Notes: generated by a model not told the origin, from the letters alone. DNA of 64,000 bases from Desulfobulbus oralis (GCF_002952055.1 NZ_CP021255.1:372001-436000); one strand, 5' to 3'; shown: positions 8,154-17,498, counted from the first letter of the stretch. Numbers and translations: made by a program.

Positions 8154-9773
8154 ATGAGCCAGCGACATGAACTTGAAAAAGGATCGCAAGGTGCCTCGCG
8201 CATTGAGTCTCCAGCCAGGATTGATCTCCGCCCCGAGCTGGGCATTTTCGTTCCGTCCATCCTGGTCATTCTCCTGGTGGCTCTGCCATCCCTCATTTGG
8301 CCCAAGACGTCGGAAAAAATCATCGCGGCCATCTATACCCCCCTGGCCGACAGGTTCGGTGTCCTTTACCTGTGGTTGACGATGGGCTTTATCCTTCTGT
8401 GTTTCTGCTTCGCCTTCAGCAGGTATGGGGCCATCCGCTTTGGGCGGGCCGCCGAGAAGCCGGAATTTTCACTGCCGTCGTGGGTCGCCATGATCTTCTG
8501 CTCCGGCGTTGCCGGCGCGGTCATGTTTTGGTCCATAGCGGAACCCCTGTATGACCTGACGAGTCCGCCACAGCATGCCGCAGCCATGAGCCGCGAAGCC
8601 TTTGAATGGGCTCTGGCCTATCTTCTCCTGCACTGGGGACCCAATGCCTGGGCCAGCTTTTTTATCATCGCCCTGCCCATCGCCTATATCTTTCACGTCC
8701 GCAGGAAGCCCTTTCTGCGTATCAGCTCCGCGGCTGAAGATCTGATCGGCCCGCAGACAAACGGACCGCTGGGCCGCATCATGGATGTCTTTTTCATCCT
8801 GGGTCTTTTGTTCTGCACTGCCGTGACCATGTGCATTTCCCTGCCCACAGTGGAAGCCGCCCTGGTCGAGGTTTTTGGTATTAAACCAGCCTTTTCCGTG
8901 CAACTGTGCATTCTTCTGATCAGTGCCGGCATCGCCGGCACCAGCGTGTATCTTGGCCTGGACAGAGGCATCAAGTGGTTGAGCAACGCCAATGTGGTGA
9001 TCGCCCTGAGCATGGTCGCCTACGGCGCGCTCTGCGGCCCTACAGCAACACTGTTCAGTACCTTTACCAACGCCTTGGGCAAAATGCTCGGCAACTACAT
9101 GAACATGACCTTCTGGACCGATCCCTTTGGCGGCGACAGTTTCCCCAAGGACTGGACCATTTTCTACGCCCTGTTCTGGTTGGGCTATGGTTGTTTCATG
9201 GGCCTGTTCGTTGCCCGCATTTCCCGGGGCCGTACCGTGCGTGAAATCATCCTCTGGGGCATGTTTGGCTGCATTGCGGGCGGGTATCTTATCCACGGGG
9301 TTTTCGCCTCTTATACCCTGTGGGCCCAGCAGACCGGGCTGGTGGATGCCGTGGCCATCCTCAACGAAAAGGGTGGACCAGCGGCCATGATGGCGGTTTT
9401 GGGCACTCTTCCCCTGGCAAAGCCCCTGATGCTGGTCTACTGCGTCTTTTCCACCATATTTTTGGCAACCAGCGTGGATTCCGGCTGTTACGTCGTGTCC
9501 TCCGTCGCCACCAGAAGTATGCCCGCCGGCTGCGATCCGGACCGCAGGCATCGCGTATTCTGGGCCATAGCCCAGGCTTTGCTGGCCTTGGGACTTCTTG
9601 CCATCGGCGGCCTGGGAGTGGCCAAAATTTTTGGCAACCTTTCGGGGGCGCTCATGGCCGTACCTGGAGTCATTCTGACGCTGAGCTGGTTGAAAATCAT
9701 CCACAAGGAAGGCCGGCGCTTGATCGCCGAACAGACACTGCAGGACCTGGCGGAAGTTCAGGGAAAAGATTGA
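8154..9773 (+). CDS. BCCT-family transporter (choline/betaine/carnitine type)
   Basis: A 539-residue inner-membrane transporter with about twelve hydrophobic segments. The signature regions are visible: LLHWGPNAWASFFIIALPIA near residue 160, DRGIKWLSNANVVIALSMVA near residue 270, and the strongly conserved PKDWTIFYALFWLGYGCFMG followed by FVARISRGRTVREI near residues 330-365. BCCT proteins import quaternary ammonium compounds driven by sodium or proton gradients or by exchange. Its position next to cutC makes choline the most likely substrate, though betaine or carnitine cannot be excluded. A bidirectional terminator follows, between it and the convergent sigma-54 regulator. Confidence 0.92.
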   Translation: MSQRHELEKGSQGASRIESPARIDLRPELGIFVPSILVILLVALPSLIWPKTSEKIIAAIYTPLADRFGVLYLWLTMGFILLCFCFAFSRYGAIRFGRAAEKPEFSLPSWVAMIFCSGVAGAVMFWSIAEPLYDLTSPPQHAAAMSREAFEWALAYLLLHWGPNAWASFFIIALPIAYIFHVRRKPFLRISSAAEDLIGPQTNGPLGRIMDVFFILGLLFCTAVTMCISLPTVEAALVEVFGIKPAFSVQLCILLISAGIAGTSVYLGLDRGIKWLSNANVVIALSMVAYGALCGPTATLFSTFTNALGKMLGNYMNMTFWTDPFGGDSFPKDWTIFYALFWLGYGCFMGLFVARISRGRTVREIILWGMFGCIAGGYLIHGVFASYTLWAQQTGLVDAVAILNEKGGPAAMMAVLGTLPLAKPLMLVYCVFSTIFLATSVDSGCYVVSSVATRSMPAGCDPDRRHRVFWAIAQALLALGLLAIGGLGVAKIFGNLSGALMAVPGVILTLSWLKIIHKEGRRLIAEQTLQDLAEVQGKD

Positions 9774-9835
9774 AAGCAGCCTTGGCCCCGGTTGTAGAAG
9801 AACTGGGGAAAAACAGGCCGTTTCCATCAGAAAAG

Positions 9836-9868
9836 AAAGGCCGCAATGTCTGGCATTGTGGCCTTTTT
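9836..9868. terminator. Bidirectional intrinsic terminator
   Basis: AAAGGCC-CAAT and ATTG-GGCCTTTTT form a stem around GTCTGGC with A-rich 5' and T-rich 3' sides. It lies between the convergent BCCT and regulator genes and can terminate both. Confidence 0.8.
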
Positions 9869-10011
9869 CAATATCGGCTTCCAGAGGCAGCGACAGCACT
9901 GGTCTGGCAAACAGTCTCAGATGAGAAAAGCGCCGCAAGGATGCAGGCTTAGATGAGCAGAGCCAGCAAGCCCATGAGATGTTCAGATTGGCAGACCGAA
10001 GGCCCACCCCT

Positions 10012-11403
10012 TCAGACTGTTTGTTTCGGGTTCAGCCCCAGTGTCTTGATCCTGCGCTGCAGGGTGCGCAGATTGAGCCCCAGTGCCTCAGCCGCTTTGC
10101 CTCGGTGCCAGCGGCACCTTTCCAGGGCTTTGAGGATCATCGTCCCTTCGAACTGGCGGGTGGCTTCTTCCAGAGTCAGTGTTTCGGAAACAGGCAGAAG
10201 AAAATCTTCCATCCTGCCGAGGCTGTCGACTACAGATTCGCCGAAAGCGGCATAGCGGTCCAGAAAGTTCTGCAGTTCACGGACATTGCCGGGCCAGTCG
10301 TAATGCGCCATGGCCAGACGCGTGGTTCTGCTCAGCCTGAGATCAATGCCGTTGCGGCTGCGCCAGGCATCCACGAGCAGGGGAATGTCTTCCTTGCGCT
10401 CGCGCAGTGCCGGGATGTCGATGGTCAGGACATTGATGCGGTAGTAGAAGTCAGCCCGGGCCTTGTTCTCCCTGACAAGCATCGCGAGATCCCTGTTGGT
10501 GGCTGCAATCAGGCGGAAGGAGGACTTCCTGGTCGTATTGCTGCCCAGGGGCCGGTAGCTCTTGGTTTCTAAAACTCTCAGGAATTTGACCTGCTGGCGC
10601 AGGGGCAGCTCGCCGATCTCGTCCAGGAAAAGGGTGCCGTGGTCAGCGGCAGCGAAAAAGCCATCCTTTGGAGCGGTGGCGCCGGTAAAGGCGCCTCGGG
10701 CATAGCCGAAAAACTCGCTCTCCAGCAGATTCTCGGGAATGGCCCCACAGTTGACCGGCACGTAGGCGCCCTTGCGGCCGCTGTAGTTGTGGATGGCACG
10801 AGCCACGAGGTCCTTGCCGCAGCCCGTTTCCCCATAGATGATCACGTTGGCGTCCATTTCAGCCGCCTTGAGAATCAGGTTATAGACCCGGCGCATGCCC
10901 TCGCTTTTGCCCACGATATCACCCAGACCGTCTGTGCGCTCCAGATCCATCTTGAGCTGGCGGTTCTCCTCCTGCAGGGCCAGCTCCTGGAATTTCTGTT
11001 CGCTCACGTCCATCATCAGCCCCTCCAGGTACAGGGGCAAGCCGCCGTCGTCATAGACCGCCTCGCCCTGATCCCAAACCCATTTAAGCCGCCCGCTGGG
11101 CAGCAGCAGCCGGTACATGACCTCATAGGGTTCATGCGCGACAACTTTGTCGTACAACAGGGGCCGCATACGCTGCAAATCGGCTGGCAGGGTCATGCGT
11201 TCGATGGTGTTCCAGCGCTTGGCCACCATTTCCTCGGCCGGAATGCCCAAGAGGCTTTCGCTGCCCGCGCTGGCATACTCCAGGGTCAGTGCAAAATTCT
11301 CCTCGATTTTACAACGATACACCAAACCAGGCAGCCGGTTGAGCAGCTTGTCCAGTCTGATTTGAAGCCGCCTGTCTTCCCGTTCGTCCTGAACAGCATC
11401 CAT
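10012..11403 (-). CDS. PAS-domain sigma-54-dependent transcriptional activator
   Basis: A 463-residue bacterial enhancer-binding protein. An N-terminal PAS/PAC segment (SAGSESLLGIPAEEM; GLMMDVSEQ) spans about residues 20-140. The AAA+ domain follows with Walker A GETGCGKD, the GAFTGA loop that contacts sigma-54, Walker B GTLFLDEIGELP and the arginine region ADFYYRINVLTIDIPALRER. A Fis-type helix-turn-helix ends the protein (KAAEALGLNLRTLQRRIK). The ATG at 11403 is preferred because GAGGAG lies 6 bases upstream; in-frame starts at 11427 and 11442 (GTG) are weaker. It is divergent from osmC-cutC and convergent with the BCCT gene, and is the obvious regulator of the choline locus. The signal sensed by the PAS domain is unknown. 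Confidence 0.92.
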   Translation of the reverse strand: MDAVQDEREDRRLQIRLDKLLNRLPGLVYRCKIEENFALTLEYASAGSESLLGIPAEEMVAKRWNTIERMTLPADLQRMRPLLYDKVVAHEPYEVMYRLLLPSGRLKWVWDQGEAVYDDGGLPLYLEGLMMDVSEQKFQELALQEENRQLKMDLERTDGLGDIVGKSEGMRRVYNLILKAAEMDANVIIYGETGCGKDLVARAIHNYSGRKGAYVPVNCGAIPENLLESEFFGYARGAFTGATAPKDGFFAAADHGTLFLDEIGELPLRQQVKFLRVLETKSYRPLGSNTTRKSSFRLIAATNRDLAMLVRENKARADFYYRINVLTIDIPALRERKEDIPLLVDAWRSRNGIDLRLSRTTRLAMAHYDWPGNVRELQNFLDRYAAFGESVVDSLGRMEDFLLPVSETLTLEEATRQFEGTMILKALERCRWHRGKAAEALGLNLRTLQRRIKTLGLNPKQTV

Positions 11404-11481
11404 GGTGTTCTCCTCGTCTTGGCTCATGCCCCGCCGCTCCACCTTTGTTCCTTTCTTTTTTACGACTATCTGTCATGGAAT

Positions 11482-11497
11482 GCGACAGGAATGTCGC
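11482..11497. promoter_or_regulatory. Palindromic candidate activator site (UAS)
   Basis: GCGACA-GGAA-TGTCGC is a perfect inverted repeat about 125 bases upstream of the sigma-54 promoter before osmC, a usual distance for an enhancer-binding protein. A further TGTC...GACA arrangement overlaps it on the left (11471-11487). It lies between the divergent regulator and the osmC-cut operon, so it could also serve autoregulation. Confidence 0.5.
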
Positions 11498-11618
11498 TTT
11501 TTTTACAAGTGAATTTCATTGTCTGATCTGGCGGCAGCCCGCAGCATGAGCAGGGACAGCTTGCTGTGAGGGTTCAGAAGGCATCGGCCGTCATAGAGCT
11601 TCAGGAAATTCTGGAGCT

Positions 11619-11636
11619 TTGGTATAGATTGTGCAT
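11619..11636 (+). promoter_or_regulatory. Putative sigma-54 promoter for osmC-lpd-gcvH-cutCD
   Basis: TTGGTATAGATTGTGCAT keeps the diagnostic GG-N10-GC spacing of sigma-54 promoters, with a good -24 and an acceptable -12 block. It lies about 100 bases before the osmC start, downstream of the palindrome at 11482. Close gene spacing from osmC onward suggests one transcript through lplA. Confidence 0.5.
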
Positions 11637-11733
11637 TTCATAGGATGACGTTTTCGGTGGCATAACGAGCCCCGTCTCTTTTTGAGGCCGTTCGGCCGGC
11701 CATGACCCTGTAACCTCCAAAAGGAGCAGCTAC

Positions 11734-12171
11734 ATGTCGCAGGAACTTTCCGTCTCTCTGGAACGCCACGGGGCGATCATTGATCTGGATATGGCAGGCG
11801 CGGCGCTGGGCCGTGTACATATTGACAACGGGGCCCTGCCCGAAGAGGAACGTGCCGGGACCGCCAAAAAACTGCTGGGCGCATCGGTGCTCTACTGCTA
11901 CACGGCCGCCTTGGACAAGGCGCTCGACGCCCGCGGCGCCAGATACGAAAGAATCGGGGCCCGCGCCACTGTCAGGACTGGAGCCGACGACAAGGGCCGG
12001 GGCCGTATCATGGGGATCACACTGGATGTCACCGTACATATGGATGCGGAATACGAGGATGTCTTCGAGCGCGTCAGCAAAGTCATGCGGAATGGCTGCC
12101 TGGTGTCAGCCTCGCTGGATGCGGCCTTCCCGGTAACCTATAACCTCAAACTGGAATGTCCGGATGACTAG
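11734..12171 (+). CDS. OsmC/Ohr-family protein (putative thiol peroxidase)
   Basis: A 145-residue OsmC/Ohr-family protein. The two cysteines of the family are present: one in LLGASVLYCYTAALDKAL near residue 55 and one in MRNGCLVSASLD near residue 121, in the usual C...GCxVS context. Ohr/OsmC enzymes reduce organic hydroperoxides, and for Ohr the known reductant is a lipoylated protein recycled by dihydrolipoamide dehydrogenase. Here lpd and gcvH follow directly and lplA ends the cluster, so this gene is probably part of a lipoyl-dependent peroxide defence for the oxygen-sensitive glycyl radical enzyme. That role is inferred. AAAGGAGC precedes the start. Confidence 0.85.
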   Translation: MSQELSVSLERHGAIIDLDMAGAALGRVHIDNGALPEEERAGTAKKLLGASVLYCYTAALDKALDARGARYERIGARATVRTGADDKGRGRIMGITLDVTVHMDAEYEDVFERVSKVMRNGCLVSASLDAAFPVTYNLKLECPDD

Positions 12172-12180
12172 GAGAAGGCC

Positions 12181-13659
12181 ATGCGGATCACCATCATCGG
12201 CGGCGGCCCGGGGGGATATACTGCGGCCTTTGCCGCAGCGCAGAAGGGTTGCAAGGTCACACTCGTTGAGAATCAGGCGCTGGGCGGAACCTGCCTCAAC
12301 CGGGGCTGTATTCCCACCAAGACCCTGCGGGCCAGCGCCGATGCTCTGATGCTGGCCCGCAGACTGGCCGAATACGGCGTGACAGGCTGTGTGAGGCCGG
12401 CCATTGATCTGGAGGCCGTGCGCAGGCGCAAGGAGCAAGTGCGCGAACTATTGCACGGCGGACTGGAAAAGGCCTGTGCCCGCTTCAGGATCACGCGGCT
12501 CCAAGGCACGGCACAGGTCATGGACGCGAAGCAGGTGCTCGTGCACGGCGCTGATGGGGACCACAGGGCGGCAGGCGAGGCCGTTATCATTGCCACCGGT
12601 TCTCGCGGGCTGGAACTGCCGGGCCTGACCTTTGACCACAAGTTCGTGCTCAGCAGCGACGAGGCTCTGAAACTGGAGCGCATCCCCGCCCGTCTGCTCA
12701 TCGTGGGAGGAGGCGTGGTGGGCTGCGAACTGGCCTCAGTATATCGCGCCTTCGGCAGCGAGGTATGCATCGTGGAAGGCCAGGACCGTCTCCTACCCCT
12801 GCCTTCGGTGGATGGGGAAATCAGCGCACTGCTCGCGCGCGAGATGCGCAAGCAGAAGATCAGGCAGATGACCGGGAAAACACTGAAGGACGTGCGCATC
12901 GGCCAAGGTCACGTGCAGGCGACGGCAACGCTCTCGCCTTTTGCTGTCGATCCTTCGCCCGATGCCGTAAAGGACGAGCCTCTTGAAGCCGATATGGTGC
13001 TGGTCACAGTCGGCCGCCAGCCGGCAACAGAGGGACTGGGCCTGGCTGCGGCCGGTATTGGAGTGGACAGGCGCGGCTGGATTACGGTGAACGACCGGCT
13101 GGAAACCTCTGTGCCTGGCATCTATGCGATTGGCGACGTCTTGGGGCCGGCGCACATCATGCTGGCTCATGTGGCGGCCGCGGAGGGGCTCTGCGTGGTG
13201 GACAACCTGACCGGAAGCAGCCGGCCCATGCGCTACGATGTCGTTCCGTCGGCGGTTTTCACTGCGCCTGAGATCGGAGAAGTGGGGCTTGCCGAAAGTC
13301 AGGCCCGGGCCGCATATCCGCATGTGGTCTGTGGAACCTTCCAGACCAGAGAACTGGGCAAAGCCCAGGCCATGGGCGAATTGCCCGGATTTTTCAAGCT
13401 GGTGGCCGATGCCGACAGCGGCCGCCTGCTCGGCGCACACTGCGCCGGCGCCCATGCCTCGGACATAATCGCCGAGGCAGCGCTTGCCCTGCGCATGGAG
13501 GCGACAGTCCAGGACGTGGCGGACACCATTCATGCACACCCCACGCTGGCAGAGGGGTTTTACGAAGCGGCACGCATCACGCTGGCCGCGCTGACTGACA
13601 ACGCAAAGAGCCAAGGAGACTGCAATGAAGGCGCTCGACGAACTGAATCTGCCCACTGA
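12181..13659 (+). CDS. lpd: Dihydrolipoamide dehydrogenase
   Basis: A 492-residue FAD/NAD-dependent disulfide oxidoreductase. Visible landmarks are the FAD-binding GGGPGGYTAA, the redox-active disulfide GGTCLNRGCIPTKTL, the NAD-binding GGGVVGCELAS, YAIGDV for FAD, and the catalytic His-Glu pair HAHPTLAEGFYEAA near the C-terminus. The C-terminal tail is slightly longer than usual and overlaps the gcvH start by 35 bases. No E1 or E2 dehydrogenase gene is nearby, so it more likely reoxidises or reduces the lipoyl group on the adjacent GcvH than serves a full 2-oxoacid complex. Confidence 0.95.
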   Translation: MRITIIGGGPGGYTAAFAAAQKGCKVTLVENQALGGTCLNRGCIPTKTLRASADALMLARRLAEYGVTGCVRPAIDLEAVRRRKEQVRELLHGGLEKACARFRITRLQGTAQVMDAKQVLVHGADGDHRAAGEAVIIATGSRGLELPGLTFDHKFVLSSDEALKLERIPARLLIVGGGVVGCELASVYRAFGSEVCIVEGQDRLLPLPSVDGEISALLAREMRKQKIRQMTGKTLKDVRIGQGHVQATATLSPFAVDPSPDAVKDEPLEADMVLVTVGRQPATEGLGLAAAGIGVDRRGWITVNDRLETSVPGIYAIGDVLGPAHIMLAHVAAAEGLCVVDNLTGSSRPMRYDVVPSAVFTAPEIGEVGLAESQARAAYPHVVCGTFQTRELGKAQAMGELPGFFKLVADADSGRLLGAHCAGAHASDIIAEAALALRMEATVQDVADTIHAHPTLAEGFYEAARITLAALTDNAKSQGDCNEGARRTESAH

Positions 13660-14020
13660 ACTGCGCTATACCAGGGAGCATGTCTGGATTCGTCCCGATG
13701 GGGATGTCTGGCTGGTCGGCATCAGTGACTATGCCCAGGACCAACTTGGCGAGGTGGCCTTTGTGGATCTGACGGCCGTGGACAGACATTTGGCCGCCGG
13801 CGAGGAATTCGGCAGCGTGGAGTCCGTAAAGTCGGTCAACGCCCTGTACATGCCAGTGGCCGGGACGGTGCTTGAAAAGAACCCCGCCCTGGAAGACAAC
13901 CCCACATTGGTCAACGTGAGTTGCTACGGGGAGGGCTGGCTGATACGCATCAAGGCGGACGATATGGCCCATCTTGGCGCCCTTTTTGACGCCGAGGCGT
14001 ACAGAGAGCAGCTCCGATAA
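13625..14020 (+). CDS. gcvH: GcvH-like lipoyl-carrier protein
   Basis: A 131-residue glycine-cleavage-H-type protein. The lipoylation lysine sits in SVESVKSVNALYMPVAG near residue 65, and the N-terminus (ELRYTREHVWIRPDGDVWLV) is typical. No gcvT or gcvP gene accompanies it, so it probably acts as a stand-alone lipoyl carrier between Lpd and another partner, with OsmC the best candidate. The overlap with lpd suggests translational coupling. The lipoate-protein ligase at the end of the cluster could modify it. Confidence 0.93.
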   Translation: MKALDELNLPTELRYTREHVWIRPDGDVWLVGISDYAQDQLGEVAFVDLTAVDRHLAAGEEFGSVESVKSVNALYMPVAGTVLEKNPALEDNPTLVNVSCYGEGWLIRIKADDMAHLGALFDAEAYREQLR

Positions 14021-14050
14021 ACAACAGTCAAAATCCGGGAGGATTCCACC

Positions 14051-16498
14051 ATGAACCAGGCAACCGTGATTGAGAAGATTCGTGTAGAGGACCTGTCCCG
14101 GAAAAGAACCCAGGAGATTCCGGAGGGGCCCACCGAGAGGCACCAGCTCCTGAAAATGAACTACCTGCGGCAACGGCCCACGATCAGCATCCATCGGGCC
14201 AGGGCCATCACCGAGATCGCCCGGGCCAATCCCGGTCTGCCTCGCATTGAGCTCAGGGCCAAGGCCTTCCGGCGCTGCTGCGAGACTGCGCCCTTGGTTA
14301 TCCAGGATCATGAGCTGATTGTCGGCGCACCCAACGGCGCTCCCCGGGCCGGGGCCTTTTCCCCCGACATCTCGTGGCGCTGGCTCCGGGACGAGCTGGA
14401 CACCATTGGGAACCGGCCCCAGGATCCTTTCTTCGTTGCCGAGGAAGACAAGAAAATTCTCAGGGAAGAAATCTTCCCCTACTGGCAAGGCAGGTCGGTG
14501 GACGAATACTGCGAGGCCCAGTACCGGGAAGCGGGTGTCTGGGAGCTCTCCGGCGAATCCTTTGTCTCCGACTGTTCCTATCATGCCCTGAACGGCGGTG
14601 GCGACTCCAACCCCGGCTATGACGTCATCCTGATGAAAAAGGGCATGCTGGACATCCAGAAGGAGGCGAAGAGGCGTCTGGCCGCGCTTGACTACGCCCG
14701 GCCGGAAGACCTCGACAGAATCTATTTCTACAAGTCGGTCATCGACACCGCCGAGGGCGTGATTGTCTATGCCCGCCGTCTGGCCCGCCACGCCAGACAG
14801 CTCGCCGCCAGGGAAAGCGACCCGAAGCGCAAGGCGGAACTCAAGCGGATCGCCGAAGTCAATGCCCGGGTTCCGGCGCACGCGCCGACCACCTTCAGGG
14901 AAGCCATCCAGGCCGTCTGGACCATCGAATCCCTCCTGGTAGTGGAAGAGAACCAGACCGGCATGTCGATCGGCCGCGTGGACCAGTACATGTATCCCTT
15001 CTACAAGGCCGATATCGAAGCTGGCCGCCTGACCCCTTACGAGGCCTTTGATCTGGCGGGTTGCATGCTCATCAAGATGAGCGAGATGATGTGGATCACC
15101 TCCGAGGGGAGTTCAAAGTTCTTCGCGGGTTACCAGCCCTTCGTGAACATGTGCGTGGGCGGTTTGACTAGGGAAGGCCGGGACGCCACCAACGAGCTGA
15201 CCTGCCTGCTCATGGACGCCGTGCGCCACGTGAAAATCTACCAGCCCTCTCTGGCGGCGCGCGTGCACAACAAGTCTCCCCGCAGGTACCTGGAGAAAAT
15301 AGTTGACGTCGTTCGTGCGGGCATGGGCTTTCCGGCGGTGCATTTCGACGACACGCACGTCAAGATGATGCTGGCCAAGGGCGCCAGCATGGAAGACGCG
15401 CGCGACTACTGCCTCATGGGCTGCGTCGAGCCACAGAAGTCCGGCCGCCTGTATCAGTGGACATCCACCGCCTACACCCAGTGGCCCATCGCCATTGAGC
15501 TGGCGCTGAACCGGGGTGTACCCCTGTGGTACGGCAAACAGGTCTGCCCGGACATGGGGCCGCTGGAGAAATTTGACACCTGGGAAAAATTCGAACATGC
15601 CGTCAAGGAAGAGATCAGATACATTACCCGTCTGACCGGCACAGCCACGGTCATTTCCCAGCGTGTACACCGGGAACTCGCTCCCAAACCGCTCATGTCC
15701 GTTATGTACGAGGGCTGCATGGAACAGGGGCGGGACGTATCGGCCGGCGGGGCTATGTACAACTTCGGCCCCGGTGTCGTCTGGAGCGGTCTTGCGACCT
15801 ACACGGATTCCATGGCTGCCATTAAGAAGCTGGTCTACGACGACAGGAAGTATACGCTTGAAGAACTGAACACGGCGCTCAGAGCTAACTTCGAAGGCTA
15901 CGGCAAGGTGCGCAAGGATTGTCTGGAAGCTCCGAAATACGGCAATGATGACGACTATGCCGACAGCATTGCCGCCGACATCATCGAGTTTACGGAAGTG
16001 GAGCACCGCAAGATCCGTACACTCTACTCCACACTCAGCCACGGCACGCTTTCCATCTCCAACAATACGCCCTTTGGCAAACTGACCGGCGCTTCTGCCA
16101 ACGGCCGTCAGGCCTGGTTGCCCCTCTCCGACGGCATCAGTCCGTCCCAAGGGGCCGATTACAAAGGTCCCACCGCCATCATCAAGAGCGTCTCCAAGAT
16201 GAGCTGCGACAACATGAATATCGGTTTGGTGCACAACTTCAAGCTCATGGCGGGTCTGCTGGAGACGCCCGAGGGCAGGAACGGGCTCATCTCGCTCATC
16301 CGTACAGCGAGCATCCTCGGTAATGGCGAGATGCAGTTCAACTATCTCGACAACGAGACCCTGCTTGAGGCGCAGAAGCGCCCCGGTGACTACCGGGACC
16401 TCGTCGTCCGCGTTGCCGGTTATTCCGCCTTTTTCGTGGAACTGTGCGAGGATGTGCAAAACGAGATCATCAGCCGCACAATGCTGAATCACTTCTGA
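14051..16498 (+). CDS. cutC: Choline trimethylamine-lyase, glycyl radical enzyme CutC
   Basis: An 815-residue glycyl radical enzyme. CutC splits choline into trimethylamine and acetaldehyde. The glycyl radical motif RVAGYSAFF places the radical at Gly790, 25 residues from the end; the thiyl cysteine is Cys458 in LMGCVEPQ with Glu460. Residues described as catalytic in Desulfovibrio alaskensis CutC (Tyr208, Asp216, Phe395, Cys489, Glu491, Thr502, Tyr506, Gly821, length 846) all fall on identical residues here after subtracting 31: Tyr177, Asp185, Phe364, Cys458, Glu460, Thr471, Tyr475, Gly790, length 815. The CutC numbers are from memory. The activase, the SMR pair and the BCCT transporter support the call. 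GGAGG precedes the ATG. No microcompartment or aldehyde-handling gene is beside it. Confidence 0.93.
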   Translation: MNQATVIEKIRVEDLSRKRTQEIPEGPTERHQLLKMNYLRQRPTISIHRARAITEIARANPGLPRIELRAKAFRRCCETAPLVIQDHELIVGAPNGAPRAGAFSPDISWRWLRDELDTIGNRPQDPFFVAEEDKKILREEIFPYWQGRSVDEYCEAQYREAGVWELSGESFVSDCSYHALNGGGDSNPGYDVILMKKGMLDIQKEAKRRLAALDYARPEDLDRIYFYKSVIDTAEGVIVYARRLARHARQLAARESDPKRKAELKRIAEVNARVPAHAPTTFREAIQAVWTIESLLVVEENQTGMSIGRVDQYMYPFYKADIEAGRLTPYEAFDLAGCMLIKMSEMMWITSEGSSKFFAGYQPFVNMCVGGLTREGRDATNELTCLLMDAVRHVKIYQPSLAARVHNKSPRRYLEKIVDVVRAGMGFPAVHFDDTHVKMMLAKGASMEDARDYCLMGCVEPQKSGRLYQWTSTAYTQWPIAIELALNRGVPLWYGKQVCPDMGPLEKFDTWEKFEHAVKEEIRYITRLTGTATVISQRVHRELAPKPLMSVMYEGCMEQGRDVSAGGAMYNFGPGVVWSGLATYTDSMAAIKKLVYDDRKYTLEELNTALRANFEGYGKVRKDCLEAPKYGNDDDYADSIAADIIEFTEVEHRKIRTLYSTLSHGTLSISNNTPFGKLTGASANGRQAWLPLSDGISPSQGADYKGPTAIIKSVSKMSCDNMNIGLVHNFKLMAGLLETPEGRNGLISLIRTASILGNGEMQFNYLDNETLLEAQKRPGDYRDLVVRVAGYSAFFVELCEDVQNEIISRTMLNHF

Positions 16499-16513
16499 CA
16501 GCTTGATCCGAAT

Positions 16514-16540
16514 GGGCTCCCCGGAGATTCCGGGGAGCCC
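16514..16540 (+). promoter_or_regulatory. Strong hairpin between cutC and cutD
   Basis: GGGCTCCCCGG-AGATT-CCGGGGAGCCC is a perfect 11-bp stem with no T tract, filling the 54-base gap between cutC and cutD. It probably stabilises the 3' end of the cutC message or tempers activase expression, because glycyl radical enzymes are needed in much larger amounts than their activases. Confidence 0.7.
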
Positions 16541-16552
16541 AGGAATCCGCAT

Positions 16553-17485
16553 ATGCCTGCACAAACGACAGCCCGTATTTTCAACATTCAGAGGTACAGC
16601 ATCTACGACGGGCCCGGCGTGCGGTCACTGGTCTTTTTCCAGGGCTGCCCGCTGCAGTGTCTTTGGTGCTCCAATCCCGAAGGGCAGAGTTCCCAGACGA
16701 AGCTGCTCTACAGATCGAGCCGCTGCGTCCATTGCGGTTTGTGCGTGAACGCCTGCCCGGAAGGGCTGCATGCCCCCGTTGGCTCGCCAGCGCGGCACGC
16801 CGTGGCACACCAGGGATGCACAGGCTGCGGCGCCTGCGTGCGGGCATGTCCGGAACAGGCGCTCGCCCTGAGCGGCGAAGAGAAAACGCTTGACGACATT
16901 CTGGATATCGTCCTAACGGATCGGGATTTTTACGAAACATCTGACGGCGGGCTGACCCTGGGCGGCGGTGAACCCCTGCTGCAGTGGCAGGCCGCTGCGG
17001 TCCTGCTCAGGGCCTGTCGCGCGGAAGGCATCAATACCGCCATGGAGACCTCAGGCCATGCTGCCCCGGATATTGTCCGGCAGCTCGCTCCCCACGTCGA
17101 CCTGTTCCTGTATGATCTCAAGCATATGGAACCAGCGCAGCACAAAAAGCTAACCGGTGTCGACAATGCCCTCATTCTGGCCAATCTGTCTTGGCTTTTG
17201 AATAATGACTGCAAGGTGCGGGTGCGCATGCCACTCGTCAATGGCTGCAATACGAATATGGACGAGATGCGGGCCCGGGTCGCCTTCCTTGAGCCCTGGA
17301 AGGAAACGCCCAATTTTCTTGGAGTGGATCTCCTGCCCTATCATCGGATGGGGGTGGGCAAGTATGTGCAGCTCGGCATGGCATACACGCTGGACGCAGG
17401 CGCTGTGGTGAGCGAAAGGGATCTGACGGCCATTCAGGCGCTTTTCCGCGATGCCGGCATGAACGTGGCGATCATCCGGCACTAG
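16553..17485 (+). CDS. cutD: Glycyl radical activating enzyme CutD
   Basis: A 310-residue radical SAM activase that installs the glycyl radical on CutC. The SAM cluster motif CPLQCLWC (Cx3Cx2C) is near residue 35. Two ferredoxin-type 4Fe-4S sets follow (CVHCGLCVNACPEG and CTGCGACVRACPEQ), the insert usual for activases of this family. GGGEPLLQ, the SAM-binding glycine motif, is near residue 140. It lies directly downstream of cutC across a stable hairpin. Confidence 0.94.
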   Translation: MPAQTTARIFNIQRYSIYDGPGVRSLVFFQGCPLQCLWCSNPEGQSSQTKLLYRSSRCVHCGLCVNACPEGLHAPVGSPARHAVAHQGCTGCGACVRACPEQALALSGEEKTLDDILDIVLTDRDFYETSDGGLTLGGGEPLLQWQAAAVLLRACRAEGINTAMETSGHAAPDIVRQLAPHVDLFLYDLKHMEPAQHKKLTGVDNALILANLSWLLNNDCKVRVRMPLVNGCNTNMDEMRARVAFLEPWKETPNFLGVDLLPYHRMGVGKYVQLGMAYTLDAGAVVSERDLTAIQALFRDAGMNVAIIRH

Positions 17486-17498
17486 GGAGCGAAATCCG

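Noticed and set aside
12181-14020. A glycine cleavage system
   Set aside because: Only gcvH and lpd are present; gcvT and gcvP are absent and the genes are embedded in a cut operon.
14051-16498. Isethionate sulfite-lyase (IslA) as the identity of the glycyl radical enzyme
   Set aside because: Positions remembered as sulfonate-binding in IslA (Arg189, Gln193, Trp374) are not matched under the best offset, whereas all recalled CutC positions are, and the neighbours fit choline.
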